From: DASCNA01 sp036011305
Lineage (GTDB): Bacteria; Verrucomicrobiota; Lentisphaeria; Victivallales; GWF2-38-69
Direction of reading: 5' to 3'
Assembly (NCBI GenBank): GCA_036011305.1
Contig: DASCNA010000165.1
Span: forward strand, 1-36,839
DNA length: 36,839 nt
Made by a program: the position numbers and the translations under genes. The number at the start of each line of letters is the position of its first letter. The first letter of the stretch is position 1. This document shows positions 17,519 through 25,832 of the stretch, in pieces. A model generated the notes under the pieces. That model worked only from the letters and a program-made list of their open reading frames with translations. It did not search any database and was not told the origin of the DNA.

Positions 17519-18517
17519 CTACCTTGTATCAGAAATAAATTTTGTTAATTCAGATTCTTCTTTATACCAATTAATAAAATTCGGTATACCTATATTAATT
17601 GAAGTTTTAGGACTGTAGCCGAGCTTATTTCTGGCTTTTGTTATTTCAGCGAATGAATCTGGAACATCTCCAGGCTGCATTGGCAACATTTCCTTTACAG
17701 CTTTCTTGCCCAACTGTTCTTCGATAATTTCAATCATTTTTAATAAATCTTCACTCTTATGATTTCCAAGATTAAAAATTTCGCTTTTTTCCAATCCTTC
17801 GGCAAACAGTGCCCCTATTATGCCCTCAACAATATCATCAACATAAGTAAAATCCCTATGCATATCACCATTATTAAAAACTTTTATCGGTTGATTCTTT
17901 AAGATAGCCTCAGTGAAAAGCCATAAAGCCATATCAGGTCTTCCCCATGGACCATACACACTGAAGAATCTTAATCCAACTGTTTGAAATCCGTAAAGAT
18001 GAGTATAAGAATGAGCCATTAATTCATTTGCTTTTTTCGTGGCAGCATAGAGAGAAATAGGGTTATCTACTCTTTGGGTTTCAGAAAAAGGAATTTCTTT
18101 ATTCCCTCCATACACACTGGAACTTGACGCATAAACCAATCTTGGAATATTATAATGTCTGACCAATTCAAGAATTGTAAGAAATCCAGCAATATTTGTC
18201 TGTTCATAAACAAATGGATGCGATAAAGAGTGCCTTACTCCAGCCTGTGCAGCCAGATTACAAACTCTGCTTATAGGATATTTCTTAAAAACTTTTTCAA
18301 CATCTTTATAATTTTCAAGAGTTGCTTTTACAGGAATAAATCCCGGATAAGTTTCAAGCAGTTTAGTTCTAGCTATTTTCAATTCAACAGGATAATAAGG
18401 GACAAAGTTATCTATGCCGATAACTTTATTACCCCTTTTTAAAAGTTCGCGGCACAGGCTAAAGCCAATAAAGCCAGCGCTTCCTGTTACAACAATATAT
18501 TTATCTGAATCAGACAT
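17519..18517 (-). CDS. NAD-dependent epimerase, UDP-glucuronate 4-epimerase type
   Basis: This 332-residue extended short-chain dehydrogenase has the NAD motif GSAGFIG at residues 12-18, the SSSSVYGG segment and the YxxxK pair in SLYAATKKANE. The sequence is closest to UDP-glucuronate 4-epimerases: NFVPYYPVELKIAR, QAGVRHSLSHPF, FSVYGPWGRPDMALWLF and FNNGDMHRDFTYVDDIV. It would make UDP-galacturonate or a related sugar for LPS or capsule. It follows the dehydrogenase gene by 14 bases, with TTGGAG five bases before the ATG, so the two act in sequence: oxidation at C6, then C4 epimerisation. Whether the substrate is a GlcNAc-derived sugar cannot be decided from sequence alone. Confidence 0.85.
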   Translation of the reverse strand: MSDSDKYIVVTGSAGFIGFSLCRELLKRGNKVIGIDNFVPYYPVELKIARTKLLETYPGFIPVKATLENYKDVEKVFKKYPISRVCNLAAQAGVRHSLSHPFVYEQTNIAGFLTILELVRHYNIPRLVYASSSSVYGGNKEIPFSETQRVDNPISLYAATKKANELMAHSYTHLYGFQTVGLRFFSVYGPWGRPDMALWLFTEAILKNQPIKVFNNGDMHRDFTYVDDIVEGIIGALFAEGLEKSEIFNLGNHKSEDLLKMIEIIEEQLGKKAVKEMLPMQPGDVPDSFAEITKARNKLGYSPKTSINIGIPNFINWYKEESELTKFISDTR

Positions 18518-18531
18518 GTAAACTCCAATTT

Positions 18532-19842
18532 TTAAGCTCTTACTACATTTTCACCGTCAGGTACTGCATTTCTGGTATCAATAATCAGAGGTGCATTTTT
18601 TATAATATATTCATAATCGAAGCAATCATGAGCTGTAGATATAAGTACTGCATCATAATCATTCAATTTTTCATTTAAATTTTCAATTGTTTTCTTTCCT
18701 GCATATTCAGGATAATGTCTATTATTAGGAATCTCAGGACAATAAGGGTCACAATAATCAACTATCGCACCTTTCGATTCTAAAATTTCCATTAATTTAA
18801 AGCTGGGACTTTCCCTCATATCATCAACATTTTTTTTATAAGCCAGTCCAAGGATCAAAACTTTACTACCATTTAAAGCCTTTTTTCTATCATTGAATGC
18901 TTCAAGGGTTCTATGGACAACATATTTAGGCATATTTGTATTTATTTCACCTGCCAGTTCTATGAACCTTGTAGGTGATTCAAATTCATATGCCTTCCAA
19001 GTCAGATAAAAAGGATCAATTGGAATGCAGTGCCCACCTAAACCCGGTCCCGGGTAAAACGGCATAAAACCAAAAGGTTTTGTTTTAGCTGCATTTATAA
19101 CTTCCCATACATTAATGCCCATATTATCAAAAATTACTTTCAGTTCATTGACCAAAGCAATATTAACGGACCTAAAAATATTTTCCATTAATTTTGTAGC
19201 TTCAGCTGTAGCAGTTGATGAAACAGGAACTATCTCGCAAATAACAGTATCGTAAAGTGCGACAGCAACTTTTAATGAATCTTCATTATATCCCCCAACA
19301 ACTTTTGGTATTGTTGATGTTGAATACTTTGGATTACATGGATCTTCCCGTTCAGGAGAAAATGACAAATAAAAATCTTTACCGGCTATAAGGCCGTTTG
19401 CTTCCAGAATAGGTTTTAATACCTCATCAGTAGTCCCGGGATAAGTAGTAGATTCCAGACTGAATAACTGACCTTTTCTAACATATGGTTGTAAAAACAT
19501 GCCTGTATCTTCAATATATGACATATCAGGTTCTCTATGCTTGGTCAGAGGAGTAGGCACGCATATAAGTATTGCATCACATTCAGAGGAATGAGAAAAA
19601 TCAGTATAAGCTTCAAATTTTCCACTACTGCTCATTTTCTGAATATCAGTTTGAGATATATGTTTGATATAGCTTTTTCCATCTTTAAGATTTGAAATTT
19701 TTCTATCATCAATATCAAACCCAACTACTTTAAATCCAGCTTTGGAAAACTCAATAAGAAGGGGTAAACCTACATATCCTAAACCTACAACCCCGATAAC
19801 AGCCTCTCTATCGGTAATTTTCTTTAAAAAAGCATCTATCAT
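18532..19842 (-). CDS. Nucleotide-sugar 6-dehydrogenase, UDP-GlcNAc dehydrogenase (WbpA) type
   Basis: This 436-residue enzyme of the UDP-glucose/GDP-mannose dehydrogenase family oxidises a C6 hydroxyl to the acid with two NAD. The Rossmann motif is GLGYVGLPLLIEF near residue 20, and the catalytic Cys is in GPGLGGHCIPIDPFYLTWKA. That last segment and SPEREDPCNPKYSTSTIPKV are the pattern of the WbpA/WbpO/TviB subgroup, which acts on UDP-GlcNAc or UDP-GalNAc, rather than of UDP-glucose dehydrogenases. GAGGAG lies eight bases before the ATG. The downstream epimerase makes this a two-step uronic acid pathway for surface polysaccharide. Confidence 0.88.
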   Translation of the reverse strand: MIDAFLKKITDREAVIGVVGLGYVGLPLLIEFSKAGFKVVGFDIDDRKISNLKDGKSYIKHISQTDIQKMSSSGKFEAYTDFSHSSECDAILICVPTPLTKHREPDMSYIEDTGMFLQPYVRKGQLFSLESTTYPGTTDEVLKPILEANGLIAGKDFYLSFSPEREDPCNPKYSTSTIPKVVGGYNEDSLKVAVALYDTVICEIVPVSSTATAEATKLMENIFRSVNIALVNELKVIFDNMGINVWEVINAAKTKPFGFMPFYPGPGLGGHCIPIDPFYLTWKAYEFESPTRFIELAGEINTNMPKYVVHRTLEAFNDRKKALNGSKVLILGLAYKKNVDDMRESPSFKLMEILESKGAIVDYCDPYCPEIPNNRHYPEYAGKKTIENLNEKLNDYDAVLISTAHDCFDYEYIIKNAPLIIDTRNAVPDGENVVRA

Positions 19843-19962
19843 AAAATTTGCTCCTCATAAATAAAATTATATTTTATATTTTTATATAAATTTACATTCT
19901 TGTATAAGATAACATCAGATTTTAGAATTTACTTCAGAAAAAAATTGTTTTGGTGTATTAAT

Positions 19963-21024
19963 TTAAGGAAGTCTGATAAAAAAGGTATTCTCAAGAATAA
20001 AACCTAGTATGAACAGAGCCAAAGCTACTCCGAGTAAAATTGGACCGATTTCTCTATAATCAATAAATTTAGGCTGTTCCATTGTAGTTTTTTCAAGTTT
20101 ATTAATTTTATCAAGAACACTTTTTAAACCTTTAGCATCAGCTGCTTTATAATATTTACCTCCTGTTTCTTTGGCAATATTTTCCATAAGTTTTTTATCA
20201 AAATGTCCAAAAATAGGAATAAACTGAGCTCCGAAAATAGAATTTTGAAGTACAAATGCATTTGGACTACCAATCCCGACTGTGTATATAATGATATGAT
20301 ACATCTTTGCAAGCTTAGCTGCCTGCATAGGATTTATTCTGTCATTTACATTATTACTTCCATCTGTAAATAAAACTAACACTCTTCGTTTTGAACGTGC
20401 ATCCTTTAAACGGCTGACAGCTGTTGCTATGGGAGCCGCAATATTAGTTGCATCACCGACTATGCCGGCATTTACATTATCCAAATCAGCCAATAGAAGT
20501 GAATGATCAAGAGTAGGTGGACAAGCCATATATGATTTTGGGGCAAAAACAACCAGTCCGATCCTATCATTCGGACGTTTTTTAATAAACCTTTTAATTT
20601 CATCTTTTGCATAAGATATTCGTTCTTTAAGTTTCCCACTCTTCAAATCATTACGAATCTGCGCTGAAGATAGATCTTTAGATATATCAATAGCTTTCAT
20701 ACTCCCCGACAGGTCAAGAGCCAATATAATATCAATTCCTTCAGATCTCTGAATTAACTCTTCAATTCCTTTCTGAGGTCTTGATAAAGCAAAAATTAAA
20801 AGAAGTGAAGCCAATGAATAAATAATCAACGGAATATATGTTCGATTAAACCCCTTTCTCTTTTTTTTACCTAAAAAAGGTTTCATCCATGGGATAGTAA
20901 GAGCAGGTTTTTTTCTAACAATACTAAATATTATCAATAAAATAAGCGGTATTATTAAAAGCAAATACCAGGGTGATTCAAAACGAAAGCCTTTAAACAA
21001 ACTATAGTAATTGTTTATATCCAT
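19963..21024 (-). CDS. VWA domain membrane protein (BatA-like)
   Basis: This 353-residue protein has two N-terminal membrane segments (near 16-34 and 64-82), a von Willebrand A domain and a C-terminal helix (GVALALFILGFILENTFF). The MIDAS motif is ALDLSGSMKAI near residue 100, with TDGSNNVND further on. It matches BatA of the aerotolerance cluster, usually found with MoxR ATPase and DUF58 genes. Here it ends the moxR operon, 34 bases after the DUF4381-type gene. No BatB, BatC or BatD follows in the window. Function is inferred to be assembly or metal-dependent activation of an envelope complex with MoxR. Confidence 0.88.
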   Translation of the reverse strand: MDINNYYSLFKGFRFESPWYLLLIIPLILLIIFSIVRKKPALTIPWMKPFLGKKKRKGFNRTYIPLIIYSLASLLLIFALSRPQKGIEELIQRSEGIDIILALDLSGSMKAIDISKDLSSAQIRNDLKSGKLKERISYAKDEIKRFIKKRPNDRIGLVVFAPKSYMACPPTLDHSLLLADLDNVNAGIVGDATNIAAPIATAVSRLKDARSKRRVLVLFTDGSNNVNDRINPMQAAKLAKMYHIIIYTVGIGSPNAFVLQNSIFGAQFIPIFGHFDKKLMENIAKETGGKYYKAADAKGLKSVLDKINKLEKTTMEQPKFIDYREIGPILLGVALALFILGFILENTFFIRLP

Positions 21025-21058
21025 ATTTGAATTAATTATTTTTTATGAGTGGTTTATG

Positions 21059-22042
21059 TTAATCATTATTTTTATCTGCTTCTTCATCAGGTATTGTCTC
21101 AGTGACCAATTTGGAAGCTCTATCTATTGAATTATTAATTAATTCTTCACTTGCATCATATTTTGCGAATTTCACCATATCAGCCGACATCATAAATTCT
21201 TTTAGAAAATTTCTATCCTGATTTTCAAGCGGGCTGTCTCTATCCTCCATTTTTCTCAAAAACTCTTCTGTAGTCTGTCTCTGCGCATGAATACTGAACC
21301 TTGATTCTAAGTATTCTCTCACAATATCTGTTAACATAATCATACACTTTCCAGGAGATATTTCATGTGAACTGAAACTCCTGTTTAAGGAGTTCAAACT
21401 CTGAATAGCTAAACCCCATGGGGTCAATATTATCTGATTTTGCCCTTTTCTCTTTTTCAGGTATATGAGAAGAAAAATTATTAAACATATTAAAACAATA
21501 GCTGCTATTATAGAGTAGAACAAAACATTTGATTCAGATATTAATTTTTCAGCTTTCATTTTAGAAGCAACTAAGAGCTGATTATCAATGCTTGTAATTT
21601 TTTTGGAAGTAATAGAAGGGTATTTTACTGTTAAATTCTGAACTCCGTAATTATTTGATGCAAAATCAACTTTTAATGCCCCTTCAGGAATAGTACCGTC
21701 AACAAACGGCTGAACTTTAAATGCTATTTCCCATACAAAATATCCCCATTTATTACTACTTTTTGTTACAATAGGTTTTCCAATCAGCTGTGAACCTTTA
21801 CCTAATATTACTTCTGCAGAAACAGGTTCTTTATTCCATGGAGTTGAAAAGAATAATTTATAATCAACAGGCGTTCCAAGAAAAACTTCTTTCTTAGGAG
21901 TTACTACTGTTTTCTCATATTTTGCAGGTAAATTTTGTTTCTCAATACTTCTATATTTAAAATAAACAGATATCAAACATGCTACTAAAACAACAACTAT
22001 AATGCATATAACAATTAATAAATATTTTATGAACTTTTTCAT
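21059..22042 (-). CDS. DUF4381-type membrane protein of the MoxR/Bat operon
   Basis: This 327-residue protein has an N-terminal membrane anchor (residues 5-30), an extracytoplasmic beta-rich region, a second helix near 175-195 followed by KKRKG, and a cytoplasmic C-terminal domain. That domain has the pattern WGLAIQSLNSL, IVREYLESRFSIHAQRQTT and MVKFAKYDASE seen in DUF4381 proteins of moxR clusters. Its ATG overlaps the TGA stop of the DUF58 gene by four bases (ATGA), and the VWA gene follows, so co-translation is likely. No enzymatic activity is known for the family. Confidence 0.75.
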   Translation of the reverse strand: MKKFIKYLLIVICIIVVVLVACLISVYFKYRSIEKQNLPAKYEKTVVTPKKEVFLGTPVDYKLFFSTPWNKEPVSAEVILGKGSQLIGKPIVTKSSNKWGYFVWEIAFKVQPFVDGTIPEGALKVDFASNNYGVQNLTVKYPSITSKKITSIDNQLLVASKMKAEKLISESNVLFYSIIAAIVLICLIIFLLIYLKKRKGQNQIILTPWGLAIQSLNSLNRSFSSHEISPGKCMIMLTDIVREYLESRFSIHAQRQTTEEFLRKMEDRDSPLENQDRNFLKEFMMSADMVKFAKYDASEELINNSIDRASKLVTETIPDEEADKNND

Positions 22043-22926
22043 AATTTATTCACCAGCTTTTCTCTACGTCTAAAAAAAGACATCAGAGGCTTTATTAAAT
22101 CATCATCACATTTAATATCAATCAGATCAACTTTTGCCTTATTACAGATATCTTTATGCTTCTTATGTATCTCTTTTGAATATTTGTTATACTCAAAAAC
22201 TGCCTTTTTATTTCCATGAAAAAAGCCTATATCTCCATATTCGGAATCAGAAAGATACAATGAACCAATTTTAGGTATTTCGAATTCTTTTTCATCTAAA
22301 ATTCTTACACCGATAACATCATGGCGCTTATTTGCCACCATTAATAATTTTTCATATTTATTCTGTTCATCTATAAAGTCACTAATTAAAAATATAACAG
22401 CTTTTTTACGAAGGATTTTCATGATTTTATCAAGTGCTGCTGCAATATTCGTTCCTTTACCTTCCGGTTTTCTTACAATGAGTTCACGAATTAACCTGAG
22501 TGTATGCTGTTTTCCAGATTTCGGAGGAAGATATAATTCTGTTTTGTCTGTAAAAAGAAGCAAACCTACTTTATCGTTATTTCTTATTGCACTGAATGCC
22601 AGAACTGATGCAATTTCCACTGCCGTTTCTATTTTCGTTTTCCCACCACTTCCAAATTTATTAGATGCTGAAGCATCTACCAGAAGCATTACAGTAAGTT
22701 CACGCTCTTCTACGTATTTTTTCACGTAAGGTTCGCCCATTTTGGCAGTAACATTCCAGTCTATATCTCTAACATCATCTTCTGATGTATACTCTCTGAC
22801 ATCTTCAAACTCAATCCCGCTTCCTTTAAAAACACTATGATACGCACCGGCAGTAAGCTCTTCCACCATACGCCTTGTTCGTATTTCTATTTTTCTGACT
22901 CTTGCTAAAATATCTTTTGAAATCAT
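22039..22926 (-). CDS. DUF58 domain protein (VWA-like)
   Basis: This 295-residue protein carries the DUF58 signature FEDVREYTSEDDVRDIDWNV near residue 45, followed by a VWA-like fold with LLVDASASNKFGSG (MIDAS-like DxSxS) near 92 and LLLFTDKTELYLPP. DUF58 proteins accompany MoxR ATPases and are thought to link them to VWA clients. The gene lies 10 bases after moxR and overlaps the next gene by four bases. Length is normal. It has no membrane segment, so it should be cytosolic. Confidence 0.92.
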   Translation of the reverse strand: MISKDILARVRKIEIRTRRMVEELTAGAYHSVFKGSGIEFEDVREYTSEDDVRDIDWNVTAKMGEPYVKKYVEERELTVMLLVDASASNKFGSGGKTKIETAVEIASVLAFSAIRNNDKVGLLLFTDKTELYLPPKSGKQHTLRLIRELIVRKPEGKGTNIAAALDKIMKILRKKAVIFLISDFIDEQNKYEKLLMVANKRHDVIGVRILDEKEFEIPKIGSLYLSDSEYGDIGFFHGNKKAVFEYNKYSKEIHKKHKDICNKAKVDLIDIKCDDDLIKPLMSFFRRREKLVNKL

Positions 22927-22936
22927 TATAATAAAA

Positions 22937-23959
22937 TCATGGTGTTAATAATTCATCGAGGATCTTTTTAATAATATCATCTGAATTCATATTTTCAGCT
23001 TCAGCTTCATAGCTGACAATAACTCTATGTCTTAATACATCGGGTGCAATATTTTTTATATCCTGTGGAACAACATAAGCTCTTCCATCCATGAATGCTG
23101 CTGCTTTAGATGCAAGCACCATTGCAATAGGAGCTCTTGGGGAAGCGCCGTACTGTATTAAAGAATCTAAGTCGCTTAAATTGGCACTTGACTGTCTTGA
23201 AGATAACTGTTCACGTTCATCAGGTCGAGTCGCAATAGCCATATCCAGTATATATTCAGATATTTTATCATCTAGATAAACCTGATCCACCCAGTTTCTT
23301 GCCTCTAAAATTTTCTCTAAAGATACTACGCTCAAGGCCTCCAAATCCAATTCAGGGTGAGCTATTCGCTCCATAATTATTTTTTCTTCGCTTCTTTTGG
23401 GATAAGTAACATTCAACTTAAACATAAATCTGTCAACCTGTGCTTCGGGCAAAGAATATGTCCCTTCATGTTCAATAGGGTTTTGAGTCGCCATAACGAG
23501 AAATGGATGAGGCAGCTTAAGGGTCTGCCCAGCAATTGTAATCTGACCTTCCTGCATACATTCCAATAAAGCACTCTGAACTTTTGCAGGAGCTCTATTT
23601 ATCTCATCAGCCAATGCAATATTAGCAAAAACAGGTCCTTTTTTAACACTGAAAGTATGTTCTTTAGGATTGTAAATGTTCGTTCCAATCACATCAGCAG
23701 GCAACAAATCAGGAGTGAACTGAATTCTTGAAAAACTTCCATTAATAGCCTGTGCAATTGTTTTTACAGCTAATGTTTTTGCCAATCCCGGTACTCCCTC
23801 CAGAAGAATGTGTCCATTGGCAATTAAAGCTAATATCATTTTATTAATAAGATCTTCCTGCCCTACTACGACTCTGCCAATTTCAGTTTTCAGAGTTGGA
23901 ATAAAAGATGATACTTCAGATATTTTATTTTGAAGCTCCTGAATAGAGTGTTTATCCAT
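22937..23959 (-). CDS. MoxR-family AAA+ ATPase
   Basis: This 340-residue AAA+ protein has Walker A EGVPGLAKT near residue 57, ADEINRAPAKVQSALLECMQE (Walker B with the MoxR-specific continuation, given here in part) near 115, and sensor 1 in MATQNPIEHEGTYSLPEAQ. The C-terminal lid contains QYGASPRAPIAM. MoxR proteins act as chaperone-like remodelers for VWA proteins, and three such partners follow in the same direction at spacings of 10, minus 4 and 34 bases. AGGGG lies 10 bases before the ATG. Confidence 0.95.
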   Translation of the reverse strand: MDKHSIQELQNKISEVSSFIPTLKTEIGRVVVGQEDLINKMILALIANGHILLEGVPGLAKTLAVKTIAQAINGSFSRIQFTPDLLPADVIGTNIYNPKEHTFSVKKGPVFANIALADEINRAPAKVQSALLECMQEGQITIAGQTLKLPHPFLVMATQNPIEHEGTYSLPEAQVDRFMFKLNVTYPKRSEEKIIMERIAHPELDLEALSVVSLEKILEARNWVDQVYLDDKISEYILDMAIATRPDEREQLSSRQSSANLSDLDSLIQYGASPRAPIAMVLASKAAAFMDGRAYVVPQDIKNIAPDVLRHRVIVSYEAEAENMNSDDIIKKILDELLTP

Positions 23960-24017
23960 GCTACAATGGCCCCTTTAGTTTTGTTTGTTACAAGGTTAAA
24001 CCGTGTTTTATTTTATA

Positions 24018-24046
24018 TAAATAGTATAAAGGTATAATATTTTCAA
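24018..24046 (-). promoter_or_regulatory. Possible promoter of the moxR operon
   Basis: On the minus strand TTGAAA (24041-24046) and TATTTA (24018-24023) are 17 bases apart, about 60 bases before the moxR ATG. Spacing and the -35 are good, the -10 moderate; the region is very AT-rich, so chance matches are likely. Confidence 0.4.
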
Positions 24047-24131
24047 TATTTTAATACTAAAAAAAAAAAAATTGCATAGTATTGTAATCTCCGAATCAAT
24101 TCAGATAATATAAAATAGAAAGTTTTTTATC

Positions 24132-24725
24132 ATGTCTTCAAAAAAATTATTAATTGCCAGTAATAATTTACATAAAATAAAAGAACTTGCTCAAATTCTA
24201 AAATATACTGGTTTAGATGTCATTTCCCCAAAGGAAATTGGCGGTATACCTGAAGTTGATGAAACTGGTACTACTTTTGAGGAAAATGCTACTTTAAAAG
24301 CTGTTGAAACAGCAAAATTCTCCAACATGCACGTCTTTGCAGATGATTCAGGCTTAGAAGTTGAAGCTCTGAATAATAACCCAGGTGTTTATTCGGCAAG
24401 ATATGCAGGTCCTGATGCTACAGATTTGGACAGAATAAAAAAACTATTGGGAAAATTATCAGGTATAAAAAATAGAAAAGCCAGATTTGTCTGTGTGATA
24501 GCTATTTCTTCGCCAAATGGTGAAGTTAAAACTTTCAGAGGTGAAATCACCGGAACAATAATTGATGAAACCAGGGGCAGCAACGGATTTGGCTACGATC
24601 CTGTTTTTCTACCTGACGGCTACGATAAAACATTTGCGGAATTAGATTCTAATATTAAAAATAGAATCAGCCACAGAGCTAACGCTTTAAGCAAAGCCAT
24701 CACAGAGCTTAAAAAAATCAGGTAA
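24132..24725 (+). CDS. rdgB: XTP/dITP pyrophosphatase (RdgB/HAM1)
   Basis: This 197-residue enzyme hydrolyses non-canonical purine triphosphates (XTP, dITP) to monophosphates, keeping them out of DNA and RNA. Motifs are IASNNLHKIKEL at residues 8-19, TFEENATLKA, FADDSGLEVEAL with the catalytic acids, PGVYSARYAG, and the C-terminal GSNGFGYDPVF and SHRANAL. Length is typical. The gene is divergent from moxR and converges tightly with the deoxyhypusine-synthase-like gene, leaving two bases between the stops. No Shine-Dalgarno sequence is visible. Confidence 0.95.
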   Translation: MSSKKLLIASNNLHKIKELAQILKYTGLDVISPKEIGGIPEVDETGTTFEENATLKAVETAKFSNMHVFADDSGLEVEALNNNPGVYSARYAGPDATDLDRIKKLLGKLSGIKNRKARFVCVIAISSPNGEVKTFRGEITGTIIDETRGSNGFGYDPVFLPDGYDKTFAELDSNIKNRISHRANALSKAITELKKIR

Positions 24726-24727
24726 TT

Positions 24728-25828
24728 TTATAAATTCCGGCATAAATACAGGAGCAAATCCCGATTATCAGCGCAGAGGTATCTCATCTTACCCCCCATC
24801 CTGTTAAATGTTTTGCAATATCGGAGATAATATGCAGGATTGTCCATTGGAGGCTCACCGTCTTTTGCCCAATTCCAATTATTTTCTGCCAGGTCAACAA
24901 TTAACATATAATGTTTGTCTATATGTTTGTCATTTTGTATAGCAATATTCTGAGACATGGAAAGTGATTTTTCAAAAATCATAGGGGACATTACTGCTGA
25001 ACCTACAGAGAGATAGACTCCGCCGTCAAGATTATTGATCTGTTCAGCAAATGTTAAAAAATCTCTCAGTGCTGTTCTTCCAACTGCAGGGCCATTATTC
25101 ATGGGGTGTGTATAAATAATATCATGTCCTATCATAGGATGCCCGGTAAACGGAATATTCATTCTGTATGCGGCAGCCTGAACACTATACTCTTTAAAAG
25201 GATGTTCTATGACCAGTTTCCCTGATTTTAAATTAAATTTCTGTATAGCATATATAAGATCAGATGCCGCAGCAGTTTTATCAGGGTTTGCTTTGCAGTT
25301 ATTTTTAATATATTTTTCCAGCTCATCGACTGATTGTATAGTCAAACTCTCATTTGATATCAATTTGCCGACAGATTCACCGTATCCAAGTCCTTCATAT
25401 GCACCTACTACAATGGCAAGATTAATATAATGTCCTGTTTCTTGCCATATACCAAATTCACCGTTAGCAACATTTGCCCTTACATCTTCGCTTGTTTTTC
25501 CCTGAAAGGCAAACTCCCAATCATGGATTATTCCGGCTCCGTTAGTAGCTAAATGAGTAATCCAGCCATCTTCCATCAATTTAATAAAAACCTTTGCAAG
25601 TGCATTTTTTATTGAATGCGCCCCAAAAGCCAAAACAACAGGCTTATTATTATTTCTCGCATTTCTAATTTTATTTAATGTTTCATCTAAAATATTTATA
25701 TCTTTTTCATTAAACTTACAAATATCAGAATCTACAGGAATATAATCTTTTTCAATAAACACTTTATTAGAGCGCTCAGCTAACGGTTTTATTTTAAGTT
25801 TAAATCTATCAAATTGTGGATAAGGCAT
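24728..25828 (-). CDS. Deoxyhypusine-synthase-like protein, function unknown
   Basis: This 366-residue protein resembles bacterial proteins annotated as deoxyhypusine-synthase-like. The visible signatures are VVLAFGAHSIKN near 65-75, THLATNGAGIIHDWEFAF near 91-108, GKTSEDVRANVANGEFG, FTGHPMIGHDIIYTHP and LSVGSAVMSPMIF. The NGAGIIHDWE segment sits where deoxyhypusine synthases bind NAD, but I cannot find the catalytic lysine context of true DHS, and bacteria generally lack eIF5A. A different NAD-dependent reaction is therefore likely. It begins four bases after the kinase-HAD gene, with AGG seven bases before the ATG, so the two should be co-expressed. The family assignment comes from memory and is moderately sure. 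Confidence 0.6.
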   Translation of the reverse strand: MPYPQFDRFKLKIKPLAERSNKVFIEKDYIPVDSDICKFNEKDINILDETLNKIRNARNNNKPVVLAFGAHSIKNALAKVFIKLMEDGWITHLATNGAGIIHDWEFAFQGKTSEDVRANVANGEFGIWQETGHYINLAIVVGAYEGLGYGESVGKLISNESLTIQSVDELEKYIKNNCKANPDKTAAASDLIYAIQKFNLKSGKLVIEHPFKEYSVQAAAYRMNIPFTGHPMIGHDIIYTHPMNNGPAVGRTALRDFLTFAEQINNLDGGVYLSVGSAVMSPMIFEKSLSMSQNIAIQNDKHIDKHYMLIVDLAENNWNWAKDGEPPMDNPAYYLRYCKTFNRMGGKMRYLCADNRDLLLYLCRNL

Positions 25829-25832
25829 ATTT

